Source: Linanthus parryae (Eukaryota > Streptophyta > Magnoliopsida > Ericales > Polemoniaceae). Taken from it: 64,000 bases of DNA. Position 1 is the first letter of the stretch. Each line of letters opens with the position of its first letter. Of the stretch, positions 1-12,768 are shown one piece after another. The stretch is from contig JALGPY010000003.1 of NCBI GenBank assembly GCA_023055425.1, positions 50,453,891-50,517,890 of the forward strand, read 5' to 3'. The translations under genes and the position numbers were made by a program. The notes beneath the pieces were generated by a model. That model had not been told where the DNA came from, ran no database searches, and was given only the letters and a program-made list of their open reading frames with translations.

Positions 1-2933
1 TTTGAGTTAGTTTGACATGGTTCTTTCCAAAATTAGAAACTTTTGAAAATAAAGTATTTATTACAAAAAAAAATGGTTTCGAAAAATTATTGGCGTTTCA
101 AGCTACCAAATGCCAAGAGATATAGAACACTTTGTTTACCAGTCCGCTGGCGTCACTCTTAGTACGACGGTACTATGAGTTGTACCCGCTGTGTAGACTA
201 AGTTGGAACATTTGAAACACACACGTTGTGTGACGACACATAGTGTTCTTTTCTCCCTCTTATGCGTGGAACACTTGAGGTGATTGGTTTATCTAATCCT
301 CTACAAGTAAAATAACATTTTTAAGGCGGATGATTCAAGCAAAACGACATATTAGTCCTGATAAAATTATTTGTCTAAATGTTTCGAGATTTGTATAAAT
401 TCTAGCAAATTTTTGAGTCGTTTCTAAAATTGAGAACTTGTAACTTCCAAAATCTTGTTTCGAACTTTTACTTGTACTAATCATATACGAGACCCAATTG
501 TGGTGCGAGTCTAGGCTGGATAGTAGTATAGACCCAGAATAGACCCCGTCATGCGGAGAGTAAGAATGTGAATTTTTTTCCAGTTAAGATGTTTTTAGCG
601 GACCAACCTAAAGAAGCCATATTCTGGGAGCGGAACATCTGACGAGAGCAGTTTAGGTGCTTGTCTGATTAAGTCTAATAGATTGGAACAATGTGCTGCA
701 TTTCATATGCAATTCGTGTATGTGGGTAAGTATAGCATGAGATCTTCGTGGACGAAGATTCTTTTAAGGTGGGTAGACTGTAACACCCCTAGTTCCTTAG
801 AGAGTTCTTAGTGCAATATCAAGACTTTGGGGGCGATTTTGTAAATATTTTTGTCACGACTTTAAAGTTAGAACTTCGGAGTGTTTTCAATATTTGTGAG
901 TCGTTGGGATGAATTTGAAGCACTTGAAATACCCGGGGTGGTAGTGGAATTATTTAAAATTAAGTAGAAGCTCTATTTCTAGTTGTACCCAATAGTTTAG
1001 AAAACTACACTTTCACCCCACTATGAATGTAAGACACTTTTTAACCTTCTTTTGACACCCAAAAGCTAGGTGGCAGCTCCACTCTCCCTCTTCATACCTG
1101 CTGAGTTTTGTGAAAGAGGAATTCTCATCTCTTTCCATCATCATCATCTTCTTCTTCCTCTTCACCACCAACCACCACCAACTCCACCCTAGCTCTACCA
1201 CCACTTCACCATCTGGAAAGCTGTAATAGCTGGAGGTAGAGGGTGACCAGGGGATCTAAAGACACAAATCAATTTCAGGGGAGGAGACGTATTGAGAGAG
1301 AAAACTCAATCCTAAGGTACGAAACCTAGCTTAGTAATCGGTCAAATTCTCCTTCATCCTTGCGTTTCAGTCTCTCTGATCAGTCTTGTTGTGTTCCTGT
1401 GGTGATTGCGAGCATGACACACCCAAACTCAGCAGCCAATTCATCCGATTTTGACCTTAGCCAGAATCTGGGTTCGAAAACCCGACGGGAACACCACCGG
1501 TGGCTGGACTTGGTGGTTCTCTCCATTCTTGGCCATCTCTTTCCCTTCCAGCAGTTGCTTCGAGGCCTCTGAGCGTCGTGGACAACTCAGGCGAACCCAG
1601 AAGCACCAGGGGACGCGTTAAATCGCCGGTAACTGAGCAGCGGGCCGCCGGTTTCTGCCATGGCTGCCGGAAAATGTTGCAGACCGCCGTTATTAAGGAT
1701 CGTTCGAAGTAGCCGTACGTTTTCGTGTTGTTGCATTTACTGTGAGATTCGGAGACGAGCGTTATAGGAGTGCTAGCGTTACTTTGCGCCTTTCATGGAT
1801 TAGAGGTAAGTACATATGTACGGCCTTTTCATATCAAAATCTGCGTATGTGCTTGATGTTTGAAATGAATGTTTGTTATATGAAATAGTATGATAATGCA
1901 TGTTTTCCACTCAAAAGTTGTTAAACTATTTTATTCATCTCCTTTGAGAACTCTCGGAAATTACTTGTGAAATTTTGATATTTCGATTCTGGTTATGTGA
2001 AAGAGAAGAAATAAAATACCTCTAATAGACTTAGGACAATGTACAGAGAACTGTTATTAATGGGAGGCGTCAAGCGATCCTCCATTTTCTTATGGCTAAG
2101 ACCATTGAAGCAATGCTTCTTATTATTGGATAGAACGTCAATGTTCAAAGATCCGTCCCCGATGAGCCAAAATGTACCAAGTTATTGAGGCCAAGGGTTT
2201 TATAGAGCTATAGAGTGCTACTTATACTTGTAAGGGTCACTACGGTATAGGGGTGTCGACACTTAAGGCCTTTTAGCTAATGTTGTGAGCGGGGTTGACG
2301 AATGGGCTCCCTTAACGCTCGGGTGAAATAGGGTTTGATAGACCCTAGAAGGAACCCTTAGTGATTATTTTGTGATCCCTCCGTTTACATCGATCCTGCT
2401 GGTGGCTCTTGACACGCCTCAGATAAATTAAACTGTTGATTGAAGTCGAAATTAAGAATTGCCTACTTATTAATGTTGTTTGTGGCTCTTGATATGCCCT
2501 AATCGATTGAAATGAATTGTAAATCTTGGCTACTCATGAACTACTATCGTTATTAGTTCAAATGAACTTGTTTACTCTGGATATTTTACCAACTACTCGT
2601 GGTTTCTCAATGCTATTAAATTGAGAGGTTTTTGTTACTCGGTTACTTCAAGTTGATCCAAATTCTCCAATACGATAGTTTTACTGTTTAAATCTTCTGA
2701 TTTGTTTCAACTCATGCTTCTGTGCCACTCGTTGCTTTACATGTCGTAATGTGTACTTACTCAGTTTTTACTGATCAATTTCTTCAAAACTGCGTCGGCT
2801 TTTGCCATTTTAAAACCGCAGGTCGTCAATCAAAGTGGGGGATGGGAACGCTGGAATGAGACGAAGAAGTATAGCTTAACTTAGATCACTTAGTAGATCA
2901 CAAATGTTATGTTTTAAATTGTACTTATTGCAA
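1..2933. other. Gene-free spacer, probably old LTR-retrotransposon sequence
   Basis: No reading frame here is convincing. From about 779 the plus strand begins with TGTAACACCCC, a start common in plant Ty3/gypsy LTRs. Around 1806 there is a good splice-donor-like AG|GTAAGT after a GC-richer leader-like stretch (1360-1800). A phrase near 2250 (GTGTCGACACTTAA) recurs near 28480, so both regions may come from one repeat family. The LTR assignment is inference: I could not match a second end, because the solo LTR at 2939 interrupts the region. Confidence 0.35.
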
Positions 2934-5290
2934 CAACCCCCTTATCCGGCTCGGGACAAGACCGGGAGGGCGATGCTTAATAGAAGTGGCGGAGATCAAA
3001 AGCAATACAAACCACAATGTAAACTTATAATATTAAACACTAAACTTGAAGTCTTATACAAAAGATGCTTATTATTACACAATAAGCTAACAACACTAGA
3101 TACTAATTGTGACGTTATCAGTCTAAGTGAGTCTCGCGCCCCTTCTATTCCATAAGTTCAGCTCCTAGACCTGCGGTGGGAAGAAAACAACATGAACCGC
3201 AGTTTTCAAAGTCAGCAATAGATACTGAGTGAGCTACACCTTAGCATGTAAATCAGGAAAGATAATATAAAATGGTGGACACAAGTTAAATATAATGAAA
3301 GTGATAGAGTATGTACGAAAACAGTTTCAGAGTTCGCAACGGTATAAACAGAAGTGCCAATTAAGAATCGTCCCAAAAATTAAAATAAATAATCCAATCG
3401 TGATGCAGAGTAACCGGATATAATATTGCCAACAAAGGGCATCCCAATAATAATAAAGCCAACAAGGCAGTCGAATCATCACTTATCCATTTCACAGTAC
3501 CCGGGTAGACAAGTGACCACAATCAGACATTCTAGACCTTAAGTGTTGCAACACCCTCCTAAGAGCGTCAATCAAAGGAGTGGTATCTAGAAGCAGTACT
3601 CCAGCCTACGGCGAAAGGAGTCGGGGTGCACGTAGTGCCATATCTTTAGGGACCAAAGCCCAGGGAATCATCACCCGTAATGAATTTTAGGGACATGTGC
3701 CCACGGAATTAAACCCGAACTGGTTCCGGTACGTGCGAATCCTTTCCACTTTACATCATCAACGGATCATTAATTATCGAGTGAAAGTTATCAAGAACAG
3801 TAGCCAACAGTTCAAATATTTGACAAGTATAAAAACAGATAATAACAAGTATATTTTGAGACAGAAAATAGAAATCAGAGTCTGACACGAATAGAGCTAG
3901 GCACGCTAGGCTAAGCATGTAGTCTCACCTTATTCGACAGCAATTGCCACATACAGCACATACGATTGATCGGAGTCCTTGTCTGTTAACCTGTTGTCCA
4001 CAATTACTAATTCTAAAGTCACAACGAAGATATTTCTAAATAAAAGAAGGCCCGTCTAGATTGGTTGCTAAGTTCAGCTCTCAAAATCCCCAATTATTCC
4101 CATAAAACCCGTTTTTATGTCGTATAGCCTTAAATAATAAAATAACTATTTTCAAAATTAATTTGATATCAAATAACCGAAGTAATATAATATTACTAGT
4201 TATAGTAAGATAGAGCAATTGTTATATTTCGAAAGAATTATTTTGGCTAAAAATACCATTTTCGAATATGAAATATTAATTTCAAATAAATACTCTTGTT
4301 GGTAGAAAGCTTAATCACTATTTGAAAGTGACTATTTATTTTAAATAAACAAAGACAACATTTTAGTATTAGAACAACATTATTTTCTAATAAAATAATT
4401 TATTATATCTACTAAAACATTCATTATGTGCTTAATAGATTTTGCTTGTAGTTTAAACATGTAATAAATCTAGTTTTTATAAGTTAAGCCCAGCTCCCCA
4501 AATTTCAAATAAACTACAAAAGGTACCCCCCATGTTTCTGGAAAAAGACAAAACATGCCCCCAACATAAACCCACGGCACACACTCACTCTCTCCCGATC
4601 GAAGCATGTACTAAAGCTGCAAAAACATCATTTTAACAACTAAAAACAACTATTAGGAAGATTTAGGGCATACCTAGCTGAAGAAACGCGAGAAATGGTG
4701 GAGTAATGAGGCGGGTCGGGTCGTCGAAATTTCCACCGGTGATGGTGGCCGAAGGAGCTTTCTCCGGTGGGTTCTGGCCTTGTCTGAAGCTTTCTCGAGG
4801 TCAATCGGACCTCCAGGAGTTGATAGAAGCAGATAATGAAGGGTGGGTGGCACCGGGTCACCCAGGCCGAGCTTGTGGTCGGAAACCATGGAGGACGACG
4901 GCAGAGATGGCGACTGCGGACTCTGCTACTTCTGTTGCTAGTTGCTATGCTTCTTTGGCCTTGAAACAGAGAGGGTAACGAGGTAGAATGACAGAGGTGG
5001 AGAGATGAAACGGACGTGGTGAAGGTTCGGTGATTCCCCGACGGTGGCAGCAGCGGTGGTTGGTTTCAGCCGCTGCTGTTGCTGCTGTTGTTTCTGATTT
5101 TCAGAGAGGCAGAGAGGATTAAGAGGTGGAGGGAGTGAGTAGACTGAGAGACAGTGAGGGAGATGATGGTGGTGAAGTTGGTGATGGTGGTGCCGGTGGT
5201 TGTTGTGGTGATTCGCCGGAGAAGACAGGGAGAGAGAGAGAGGTGGCGGCTGTGGTGGTTCTGTGGAGGGAGGAGGCACGGGCTGTGAGA

Positions 5291-5299
5291 GCTTTTATA
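5291..5299 (-). promoter_or_regulatory. TATA box of the solo LTR
   Basis: The minus strand reads TATAAAAGC. The same motif sits at the equivalent place in both LTRs of the 40.4-48.8 kb element, so it is a conserved part of the LTR promoter. Transcription would run leftward. Confidence 0.55.
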
Positions 5300-5309
5300 G
5301 GGGGTGTGA

Positions 5310-5859
5310 GAGCATCTCCAAGAGATGGCCTATAAGTTGTCTTTGGCACAAATTTAGGCCAGTTTTGCTCAAAAACCAGCTCCAACAGCTGGTGCAAAAT
5401 CTGGCCTAAATTTGAGCCAGGCCTATAATTGGACCAGTTCTGGCCTAAACTGAGGACAATTTGAAGCTGGTGTAAAAAATAAAAAACTCTGATTTATTAC
5501 TCCGCTCCTCCTCTGATCCTCCTCATAATCATCCACTGCTCCTCAAACGTTCGTATGCACCGTTGCAAGGGTAAATTAATAATTCTTGTCAACGATTGAA
5601 GTGAAAAATACAAAAATATTAAAAATTAACCTTAATCTCGCTTCAATAGTATAATTAATTCGATATTAATTTAATAAAGTGTGATAATTATTAAATATAG
5701 AAACATAATTATTTAATAATGAAAATTATAAAATAATAAAATAATGCTGGTGGCCTATATTTAGGCCAGCTGCTGGAACAGGAACTCAAAAAGTGCAGGT
5801 GTAAAATTTAGGGAAGGTACAAATATAGTCCAAGGACAATTCAACTGTTGGAGATGCTC
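5310..5859. mobile_element. Tourist-like (PIF/Harbinger) MITE inside the solo LTR
   Basis: The terminal inverted repeats are GAGCATCTCC and GGAGATGCTC, flanked by the 3-bp duplication TGA (5307-5309 and 5860-5862). It is about 550 bp with no coding capacity. A sister copy at 10023-10593 shares the ends, the GGCCTATATTTAGGCCA palindromic motif near the right end and the AT-rich centre. Three-base target duplications are characteristic of PIF/Harbinger elements. Confidence 0.85.
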
Positions 5860-6216
5860 TGAGGGCGGCGAATGGAGGGCGGTGAAATTTGAGGGCGGTG
5901 TTGAAGCTTGGTCGTGAAGAAGAAGAAACAAAAAGCTGATAGAGAAAAGAAAAAAAATGGGTTTTCTAATTTTATTAAACAAATAGATAAGAGAGAAAAG
6001 ATAGGGTGTGGTAAAAGTATCGGGTATCGCGATGGTCGTTACTGCGAGAAAGTCTATAAAAATAAGAATAATCGCGCAAAAATAAAAAAATTTCACCCGA
6101 GTTTCTCTTCTAATAAATTCTCAAAAGCTACCGTTAATACTCGAAACCTAAAATCCAATTATCGTGTGTTAAATTACCAAATCGCCCTTTTGTTAAATAT
6201 GGAGTACTACACTTAT

Positions 6217-6755
6217 TATCGAAATTTTGTTATGTACATTAAGCGAAATGTAATCTTAATAGTATATTTCTACTTTTGGTTGTCGATTGTCTCTTTAACC
6301 CTGAACCGAGATCTCGAGTCGTTTCAAGAGGCCTAAACCTAGGTTCCCTCTTCTTCTTCCTCTGCAAATAGTAACATCGATTTCAGAATCAAATCTTCCC
6401 CCAACTTCCACTCCTACCCACAACTGCAGTAGCGACCAAGAGGGCAGGAAGATGAAGCCAAACAATTCACACCCACATCACAAATTCGAGTTCTTGGAGG
6501 AATTGTACCCGTCGAGTGAAGACAACGTTGCTCCAAACCAAACCTAGAAAGGAGATAGCCGCGCCTACCCGTCGATTTACGCCGCCGCCGTCGCCACCAA
6601 CCAATTACGCCCAACCGACCCAGGAACATCCAAGAGCTTGGTCGCCAGATCTAGAGAGAGAGAGAGAAAAGACAACCTGATGGTGGGTTTGATGGTGGAT
6701 TTGATGGTGGTGGAAGGTTGAGAGAGAGACATGTCTCTGTCGATGGTGGGTTGAG

Positions 6756-6803
<48 letters not shown>

Positions 6804-7326
6804 GGAACGGGGAAGTTGAGAGGCAGCTAGGTTACAAAGTGAGAACAAAGAAGAAAAATGAGTATTTATAATGTGGCATTTTTTTGATAAAATGAGGATA
6901 AATATGTCTTCTTACTCATCTGTTAGTGTGCCGTTAGTAACAGGGGTGGTTTTTGTATATCCCCGAACACGAAGGGTGTTTTTGTATATAACCCATACTC
7001 GAGGGGTGGTTTTTGTCTTTTACCCCTCACATATTGGTATTTGGTAGTACAGAATATACTTGCAGATGAATGTTGTATCTTCCTCCCCCTCCTTTGTTGG
7101 AGCTTGGTATGGGGACCCTTTTCCTAGACATGGTTAATCATGATGTGGATAATGTGGGGTTATTCAGTGGAGGAGTTAAAAAATGACTGTAATAAATGAT
7201 GTGTCCGTACTTCAATTCATACAAAAAATTGACACATTATATAAATTTATCACGTGTCCTGTACATAATGGACTAGAATACGCACACTTCGTTTACTCTA
7301 GAGTACGTATAACTACTCCACTTTAA
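6217..7326. other. Gene-free spacer, GA-rich leader-like stretch
   Basis: No supported gene. 6340-6850 is GC-richer with purine tracts. 6880-7030 has a repeated phrase of the GGGTGGTTTTTGTATAT type. The spacer resembles transcribed leader sequence of a retroelement, but no ends were found. Confidence 0.3.
6759..6800. repeat. (AG)n microsatellite
   Basis: About 21 uninterrupted AG units. It creates serine/leucine-rich shadow frames on the minus strand that are not genes. Confidence 0.95.
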
Positions 7327-8310
7327 CACTACGAAAACATTATGACAAATTAACTTTTTTAAAGAAAAGTATTGTTAACCATACTTCCGTATTTTTTCCG
7401 TTTATGACAAATACGGACACTTCGATTTTTTCCGTTTAATACCCGTCCGTACGTATAAATGAAAAATACTTCCGTATTTTGTACTATTGCTGGACCTAAT
7501 GAAAAATACTCAAATTTTTGAGTAAAAAGGTTTAATACTCGTATTTCACGTTTTAACGTACAGTACTTCCGAACACAACGTCTTGAAAACAATATTGATG
7601 TGAATAAATTATCATCTAAAATAGTGTAACTTATAGTAATTAATTATTATTAAATATTTTCTTACTATTTATCTATTTTAAATATTTACTGTTATAAATA
7701 TTTGCAAGTATTATTATAAAACTTTAAAAATATTAAGTTAAAATAACTATAATTACATATATGTGTGTACATGCATCTGAGTCTTATGTGTTATACTATT
7801 AATTTTTAAAATAATACATGTTTAACATTAAGGAATGTGTAGTAATTTTTTTTTACAGAAGTAGTTTGAATAGTATGATATTATTTTACATAAGTAATTA
7901 GTTATGAGTAAATACCAGAAATGATAAACAATTGAGTACATGCTTTACAAATTATTTTAAATATTTGATAAAAATATGAAAATATGACAACGTGTGACAC
8001 AAAGAACTCATTATACATGCTAAAATACTAAGAAATGCACATGTATTTTTAATTCTGAATAAATAAATAGTATACGAACTATACACGTACGTATAGAAAA
8101 CTCGAATAAATCAAATTGCGTATTTTTATGCCGAATTTTGACTCGCGTATTTTTAACCTAAAATCGTATAATACACGTACGTACCGTATCACGTTTTATT
8201 TTCGTCCCGTATTTTACTATGTTGTTAACTATATATGTATTCGGTTTCCTAAAAAAAACTATATATGCATTCGGGGCTATTACGACAATTTAATATATTT
8301 TTTCCAATAA
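7327..8310. mobile_element. Possible CACTA-like fragment with subterminal repeats
   Basis: The left side starts CACTACGAAAAC and is followed by many short repeats in both orientations (CTTCCGTATTTT, TTTTCCGTTTA, ACGTACG variants) at 7370-7570 and again at 8080-8220. CACTA (En/Spm) ends typically look like this. I found no matching TAGTG right end or 3-bp duplication, so the call is tentative. The centre is AT-rich and non-coding. Confidence 0.3.
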
Positions 8311-8964
8311 GCGCATAGAAAATTAGAGTACATGTATATGGCAGATTACCTTACACCTTTTTTTTTTAAGAAGGATTACCGTACAACTTGAATCATTTTT
8401 TAGTCAAAATTGTATTAAATAGAGAAAGAAACACCTAACACCAAATTACAAAAATCAGCCACTATCATCATGCATGGCATTTTTTCTGAAGTTCTCAGCA
8501 AATTAGACCTATCTAGGTTTAACAAAACATCAAATTCAGCTCTATCTATCGGATCAAGAGTAGCTCTTATGAAATTCAGCTCTATCTAATGATCAAGAGT
8601 AGCTAATACAAAAAACATACTATTTGTTTCTCTCAAAAAAATAAAAAAAATAAAAAAACATACTATTTAATTAATACTATAGAAGATGGGCCAAAGAAGC
8701 CTAAAACTGAAATTCCAGGCACGCTCCCCGTGTCCAGTCCAAGTAAAATGCTCCAGAAGGACCAAAACCACCCAAAGGCCTATGGCGGAGACTTAGCGGA
8801 GGAAGCGGCATGACTGAGACATCGATGGTGGGCAGTTACTGAATTATCCATGGCGTGAAAGGCGACAATAGTAACGGGGAGCACGACGGTGTCGTAGAGC
8901 ACCTCCGTCAAAACTAAAGAAACCCAACCCCCTTTCTCCATCAGTGTGAGTTATTGAAAACATA
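8311..8964. other. Spacer without recognised gene
   Basis: 8500-8610 holds two imperfect direct repeats containing CAGCTCTATCTA and GATCAAGAGTAGCT. 8690-8940 is GC-richer, with no frame I can assign. Confidence 0.4.
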
Positions 8965-9375
8965 GGCTCTGTTTAGTTCGCAGTAAAATATTTTACAAGG
9001 GAAAATGTTTTACGTGTAAAATATTTTGTGTGAAAAAGTTTTCTCTGAAATTATTTTCTCGTGTTTGGTTGGCTCTTGCCAAAACAGTGGGCCGTGACGG
9101 AAATGGCAGTGATGGGTGGAGGTGAAGGTGGGTGGCGGTGATGGGTTCGTTGTGGAGGTAGGTGGTAGTGGTGGTGGAGGTGTTAGTATGAGTTGTTGTG
9201 CTCCTTCACTCTCCGAAAAATGGATTACGGATTTGAAATGTGTAAATCATTTTACATCATTTGAGGGAAAACATTTTACAGAAAAACATTTTACTTCCAA
9301 CCAAACAGCACCAAAACACCAAAACAAGGGAAAACATTTTACAGGAAAATGTTTTACCACCAACCAAACAGAGCC
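8965..9375. mobile_element. MITE with GGCTCTGTTTRG termini
   Basis: The left end GGCTCTGTTTAGTT pairs with the right end AACCAAACAGAGCC. Inside each end are repeated TTTTAC / GTAAAA modules. The GGCTCTGTTTGG-type end is frequent in plant Tourist-like and hAT-like MITEs. No perfect target duplication is visible (flanks ATA and AAA), so the superfamily is left open. Confidence 0.6.
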
Positions 9376-9544
9376 AAAGTGTATTGACATAATTATCTTG
9401 GGAACATGCTTAAATAGAATAGGGGGGGGGGAGGGGGGTATTTTAGATTTTACTGAGATTTTAGATTTTACTGAGGTGCACAATTGAATTTATATATAAT
9501 AATTAAGGCAAATTTGCAGTTATGCAAAACTTTGGGGTGGGGCA

Positions 9545-10639
9545 TAGGGATGGCAACGGGTCAGATCTGGATCGATCTGGCCCTTCCCGATGCAGATCTG
9601 ACCAGGAGAAATGAGATTCAGATCCAGTCCAGATTTGTTCCGATCATCTCCGGATTCGGATCGGTATAGTACGTGGTCTAATCAGGTCCTGCTCGGGTTT
9701 GCAATAAAATAAAATAATAACATGAAAAAAATAAACACAATTTCATACGCTAAGGCATGTTTGTGAGTTATGAAGCATAAAACACAAAAGAAAGAGTTAT
9801 GTAGGTTGGATGTACTATTCTATTCTTCTTGGAAGTGTAAGTAGAGAGGTAATAAGGGTATATTTATAAAGCACACATATACGTCAAATGTGATCGGTCG
9901 GAACTCAATAGATCTGCCCTCAAATCCAAATCCAGAACCAAATCCGAACGGGTATGGCTTTCCATATTCAAATCCTATCCATTTTCAGTTGGACCGGATT
10001 TAGATCCAATCCATTTGGCTCAGAGCATCTCCAACAGATGGTGTATAAATTGTCTTTGGCACAAATATAGGCCAGATTTGCCCAAAAACCAGCTCCAACA
10101 GATGGTGTAAAATCTGGCCTATGTTTGCACCTGGCCTATTTTTGGACCAAATCTGGCCTAAAACAAAGACAATTTGACCCTGGTGTAAAAATTTAAAAAT
10201 TCAGTTTTAATGCTCTCATCATCCTCTGCTCTTCTCCTGCAAATTCAACGTTCGAATTTGTGGGTAAAACAGCGGTAATTTCAGAAAGTGTCGAAACAAA
10301 TCAACTATCAAAGCGAAAAAACACAAAAAATAAATGAATAAGAAAAATAAGTTTAAATTCAATCACTTCAACAAATTAATTAATTCGTTACTTTTTGCAA
10401 ACATTATTTCGTTGTTAAATATACATGTGTATAGTAACATTATTGTTTATTAATGAAAAATATGAAATAATAAAATAATGCTGGTGGCCTATATTTAGGC
10501 CATCTGCTGGAGCAACAACTCAAAAAGTGCTGGTGTAAAATCTAGGGCAGGTACAAATTTAGTCCAATGACAGTTTTGCTGTTGGAGATGCTCTCAGATC
10601 GCTCGGATCTAAGATCAGATCGGACAATATCCATCCCTA
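9545..10639. mobile_element. Non-autonomous hAT-type element with nested Tourist-like MITE
   Basis: The left end TAGGGATGGCAAC and the right end ATCCATCCCTA are inverted. They are flanked by 8-bp duplications GTGGGGCA (9537-9544) and ATGGGGCA (10640-10647), 7 of 8 identical, as expected for hAT. The interior is rich in GATCTG/CGGATC motifs and lacks a transposase. The element is split by the 571-bp Tourist-like MITE at 10023-10593. Confidence 0.75.
10023..10593. mobile_element. Tourist-like MITE, second copy
   Basis: The TIRs are GAGCATCTCC / GGAGATGCTC with 3-bp duplication TCA on both sides (10020-10022 and 10594-10596). Ends and the GGCCTATATTTAGGCCA motif are shared with 5310-5859, showing that one family inserted twice within 5 kb. 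Confidence 0.88.
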
Positions 10640-10806
10640 ATGGGGCATCATGTGCATTTGGATGCTTCTTTACACTGGGTTATCTACTTTTGTCATCTAC
10701 CTACTTTATAGAAAGTATGATAGTCATTAAGTAAAGTAACACTATTTATACATATTTTATCTTCATACTTAAACTCATATTACTACTTCTACATACTAAT
10801 AAATAT

Positions 10807-11563
10807 GATGCATTAATATGTCTTCACATGCATTATTAATGTGATAGTTGCATTTTTAATTCACTGCCACTATAAACATTAAATATGCACTTAATATAAA
10901 GAAATATATATATATATATTAAACACTTTTTTATGTATTTTATTGTATCAACTTGAAATCATGCAAAAAAAAAAATATATATATACACCTACATGATTTG
11001 GTTGTACTATTTTTCATAGTATATTTCTTGGAACATGAATATTAGCTCATCGAGAGTTTAAAAATCTTTGTAATAACATAAATGTACATAATATAAAATA
11101 CGACACAAAAATATTAACAATTACTACGTGTGTTTTATTTTATCAACTTGGAAGTATGCAAAAACAATTACTCGTACTCCTGTTGATGCATTAATATGTC
11201 TTCACATGCATTATTAATGTGATAGTTGCATTTTTAATTCACTGCCACTATAAACATTAAATATGAACTTAAAATAAAGAAAAATAATATATATATATAT
11301 ATATATTAAAACTTTTTTATGTATTTTATTGTATCAACTTGAAATCATGCAAAAAAAATATATACACCTACATGATTTGGTTGTACTATTTTTCATAGTA
11401 TATTTCTTGGAACATGAATATTAGCTCATCGAGAGTTTAAAAATCTTTGTAATAACATAAATGTACATAATATAAAATACGACACAAAAACATTAACAAT
11501 TACTACGTGTGTTTTATTTTATCAACTTGGAAGTATGCAAAAACAATTACTCGTACTCCTGTT
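10807..11563. repeat. Direct tandem duplication, unit about 378 bp
   Basis: Unit 1 is 10807-11184 and unit 2 is 11185-11563. Both begin GATGCATTAATATGTC and end CGTACTCCTGTT. They are nearly identical apart from lengths of A and TA runs and a few substitutions. The high identity points to a recent event. The content is non-coding. Confidence 0.92.
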
Positions 11564-12198
11564 TCTAATAATACTACTCTTGGTACATGACTTTTAGACC
11601 ACTGAAATTTTCAAAAATATTTACAAATATAAGACACAACTAAAATATATTAATAATTAATATATATGTATATAGCAAAAATAATACCATCACACGCATA
11701 GCGCCTGATGAGCATAGTAGTATCGCACCAAAAGAAGCAATTCCAGGATTCAAGTGAACGAAAAAGGAGATTTAAGTACTCTTACATGAAATTACTAGTA
11801 AATGAAATGCTTGTCAATCAGGGTGTGTATGAGAGAATATGTGATATTACCTCATGGTGATAATAGGGCCGCCCCAAAGTTGAGAATCGGCACGGGCCGC
11901 CCAAAATGCACCTAACTCGGCAGAGCCCTCCCATCCCTAGCCCAGACCGCCCTTCCTTCTCTAGCCTAGCCCCAAACCACTCCGGTGCACTTATTTGCTC
12001 CGCTTCCTCAGACTCTCAAAGCCTGCCCCCCTAGTTCCTTACAAGTTTTTCCATTTTACTTCCGCTTAAAATAATACTTTTTGAACTCGTTTAGCCAACT
12101 CATACAACTACATTAATATATATATATATATAGATATAAATTAATATTAAAAATTATATTTATTAATGTACTATCAATATATATATAAATTAATTTTT

Positions 12199-12205
<7 letters not shown>

Positions 12206-12279
<74 letters not shown>
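12206..12279. repeat. (TA)n microsatellite
   Basis: About 37 uninterrupted TA units. The Ile/Tyr shadow reading frame across it is an artefact. Confidence 0.95.
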
Positions 12280-12285
<6 letters not shown>

Positions 12286-12768
12286 GACCCCCTTGGCCCC
12301 ATAACGCTTGAATCCAAGGGGTTTAGGCATGGCACCGATCCGGATCACATTTCATCTTCTATAGCCCAGCCCAGCCCACCACGATCCCACCGTGCCACCA
12401 ACCTGTCACAACACCTTCCCTCCCAACGTGCCTCCAACTGATTTGTAACTTTTCAAAACTTGATATTTCAAGCATGATCAAGTAGTCAACTTTGACCAGT
12501 TCTATCTTCTTGATCATTTGATGAATTTGAGTGATAAAACTCTGATAATAAATTCAATCATATATCTTTAAATCCTTGAAATCAGTTTTCCAAAACTCTT
12601 TCCTAATTTCCCATGTACCTCTTACTTTACATTTTAACTAAAAGATTACATAACTGACTTAAATACCCTTAATAAAAGCTGTCCGTATTGTCAATCTGAG
12701 TTGAATGGTCAAGTTTGACCAAGTTTGACTTTCAAGAAACCCCAGTTTCATTGAGCCTTGTAGGAGGG

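Larger units (their letters stand above)
2939..6211 (-). mobile_element. Solo LTR of the giant-LTR gag-only family
   Basis: It begins TGCAACAACCCCCTTATCC and ends TACTACA, flanked by perfect 5-bp duplications CTTAT (2934-2938 and 6212-6216). The start matches the starts of the two LTRs at 40405 and 45522, including the shared GGGACAAGACCGGGAGGGCGATGC-type opening (differing by a few bases). Further shared blocks are an AAACGCGAGAAA block near 4682, a minus-strand TATA box near 5291 and a TATCGCGxTGGTCGT block near 6023. There is no internal region, so it looks like the product of LTR-LTR recombination. It is clearly divergent from the other copies, lacks the long GAA tract, and carries a Tourist-like MITE at 5310-5859. 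Confidence 0.85.
10648..12763. other. AT-rich spacer with tandem duplication and (TA)n
   Basis: No gene supported. It holds the 378-bp duplication (10807-11563), a GC-richer stretch at 11870-12020 and a (TA)n tract. 12440-12763 repeats several TTTGACC/GACCAAG phrases and forms the left flank of the Tat insertion. Confidence 0.6.

Noticed and set aside
4640..5397. Pro/Ser/His-rich frames in the solo LTR
   Set aside because: They lie in the GC-rich LTR leader, overlap each other on both strands, and have no conserved equivalent frame in the sister LTRs.
12166..12441. 91-codon Ile/Tyr-rich frame
   Set aside because: Product of the (TA)n microsatellite.
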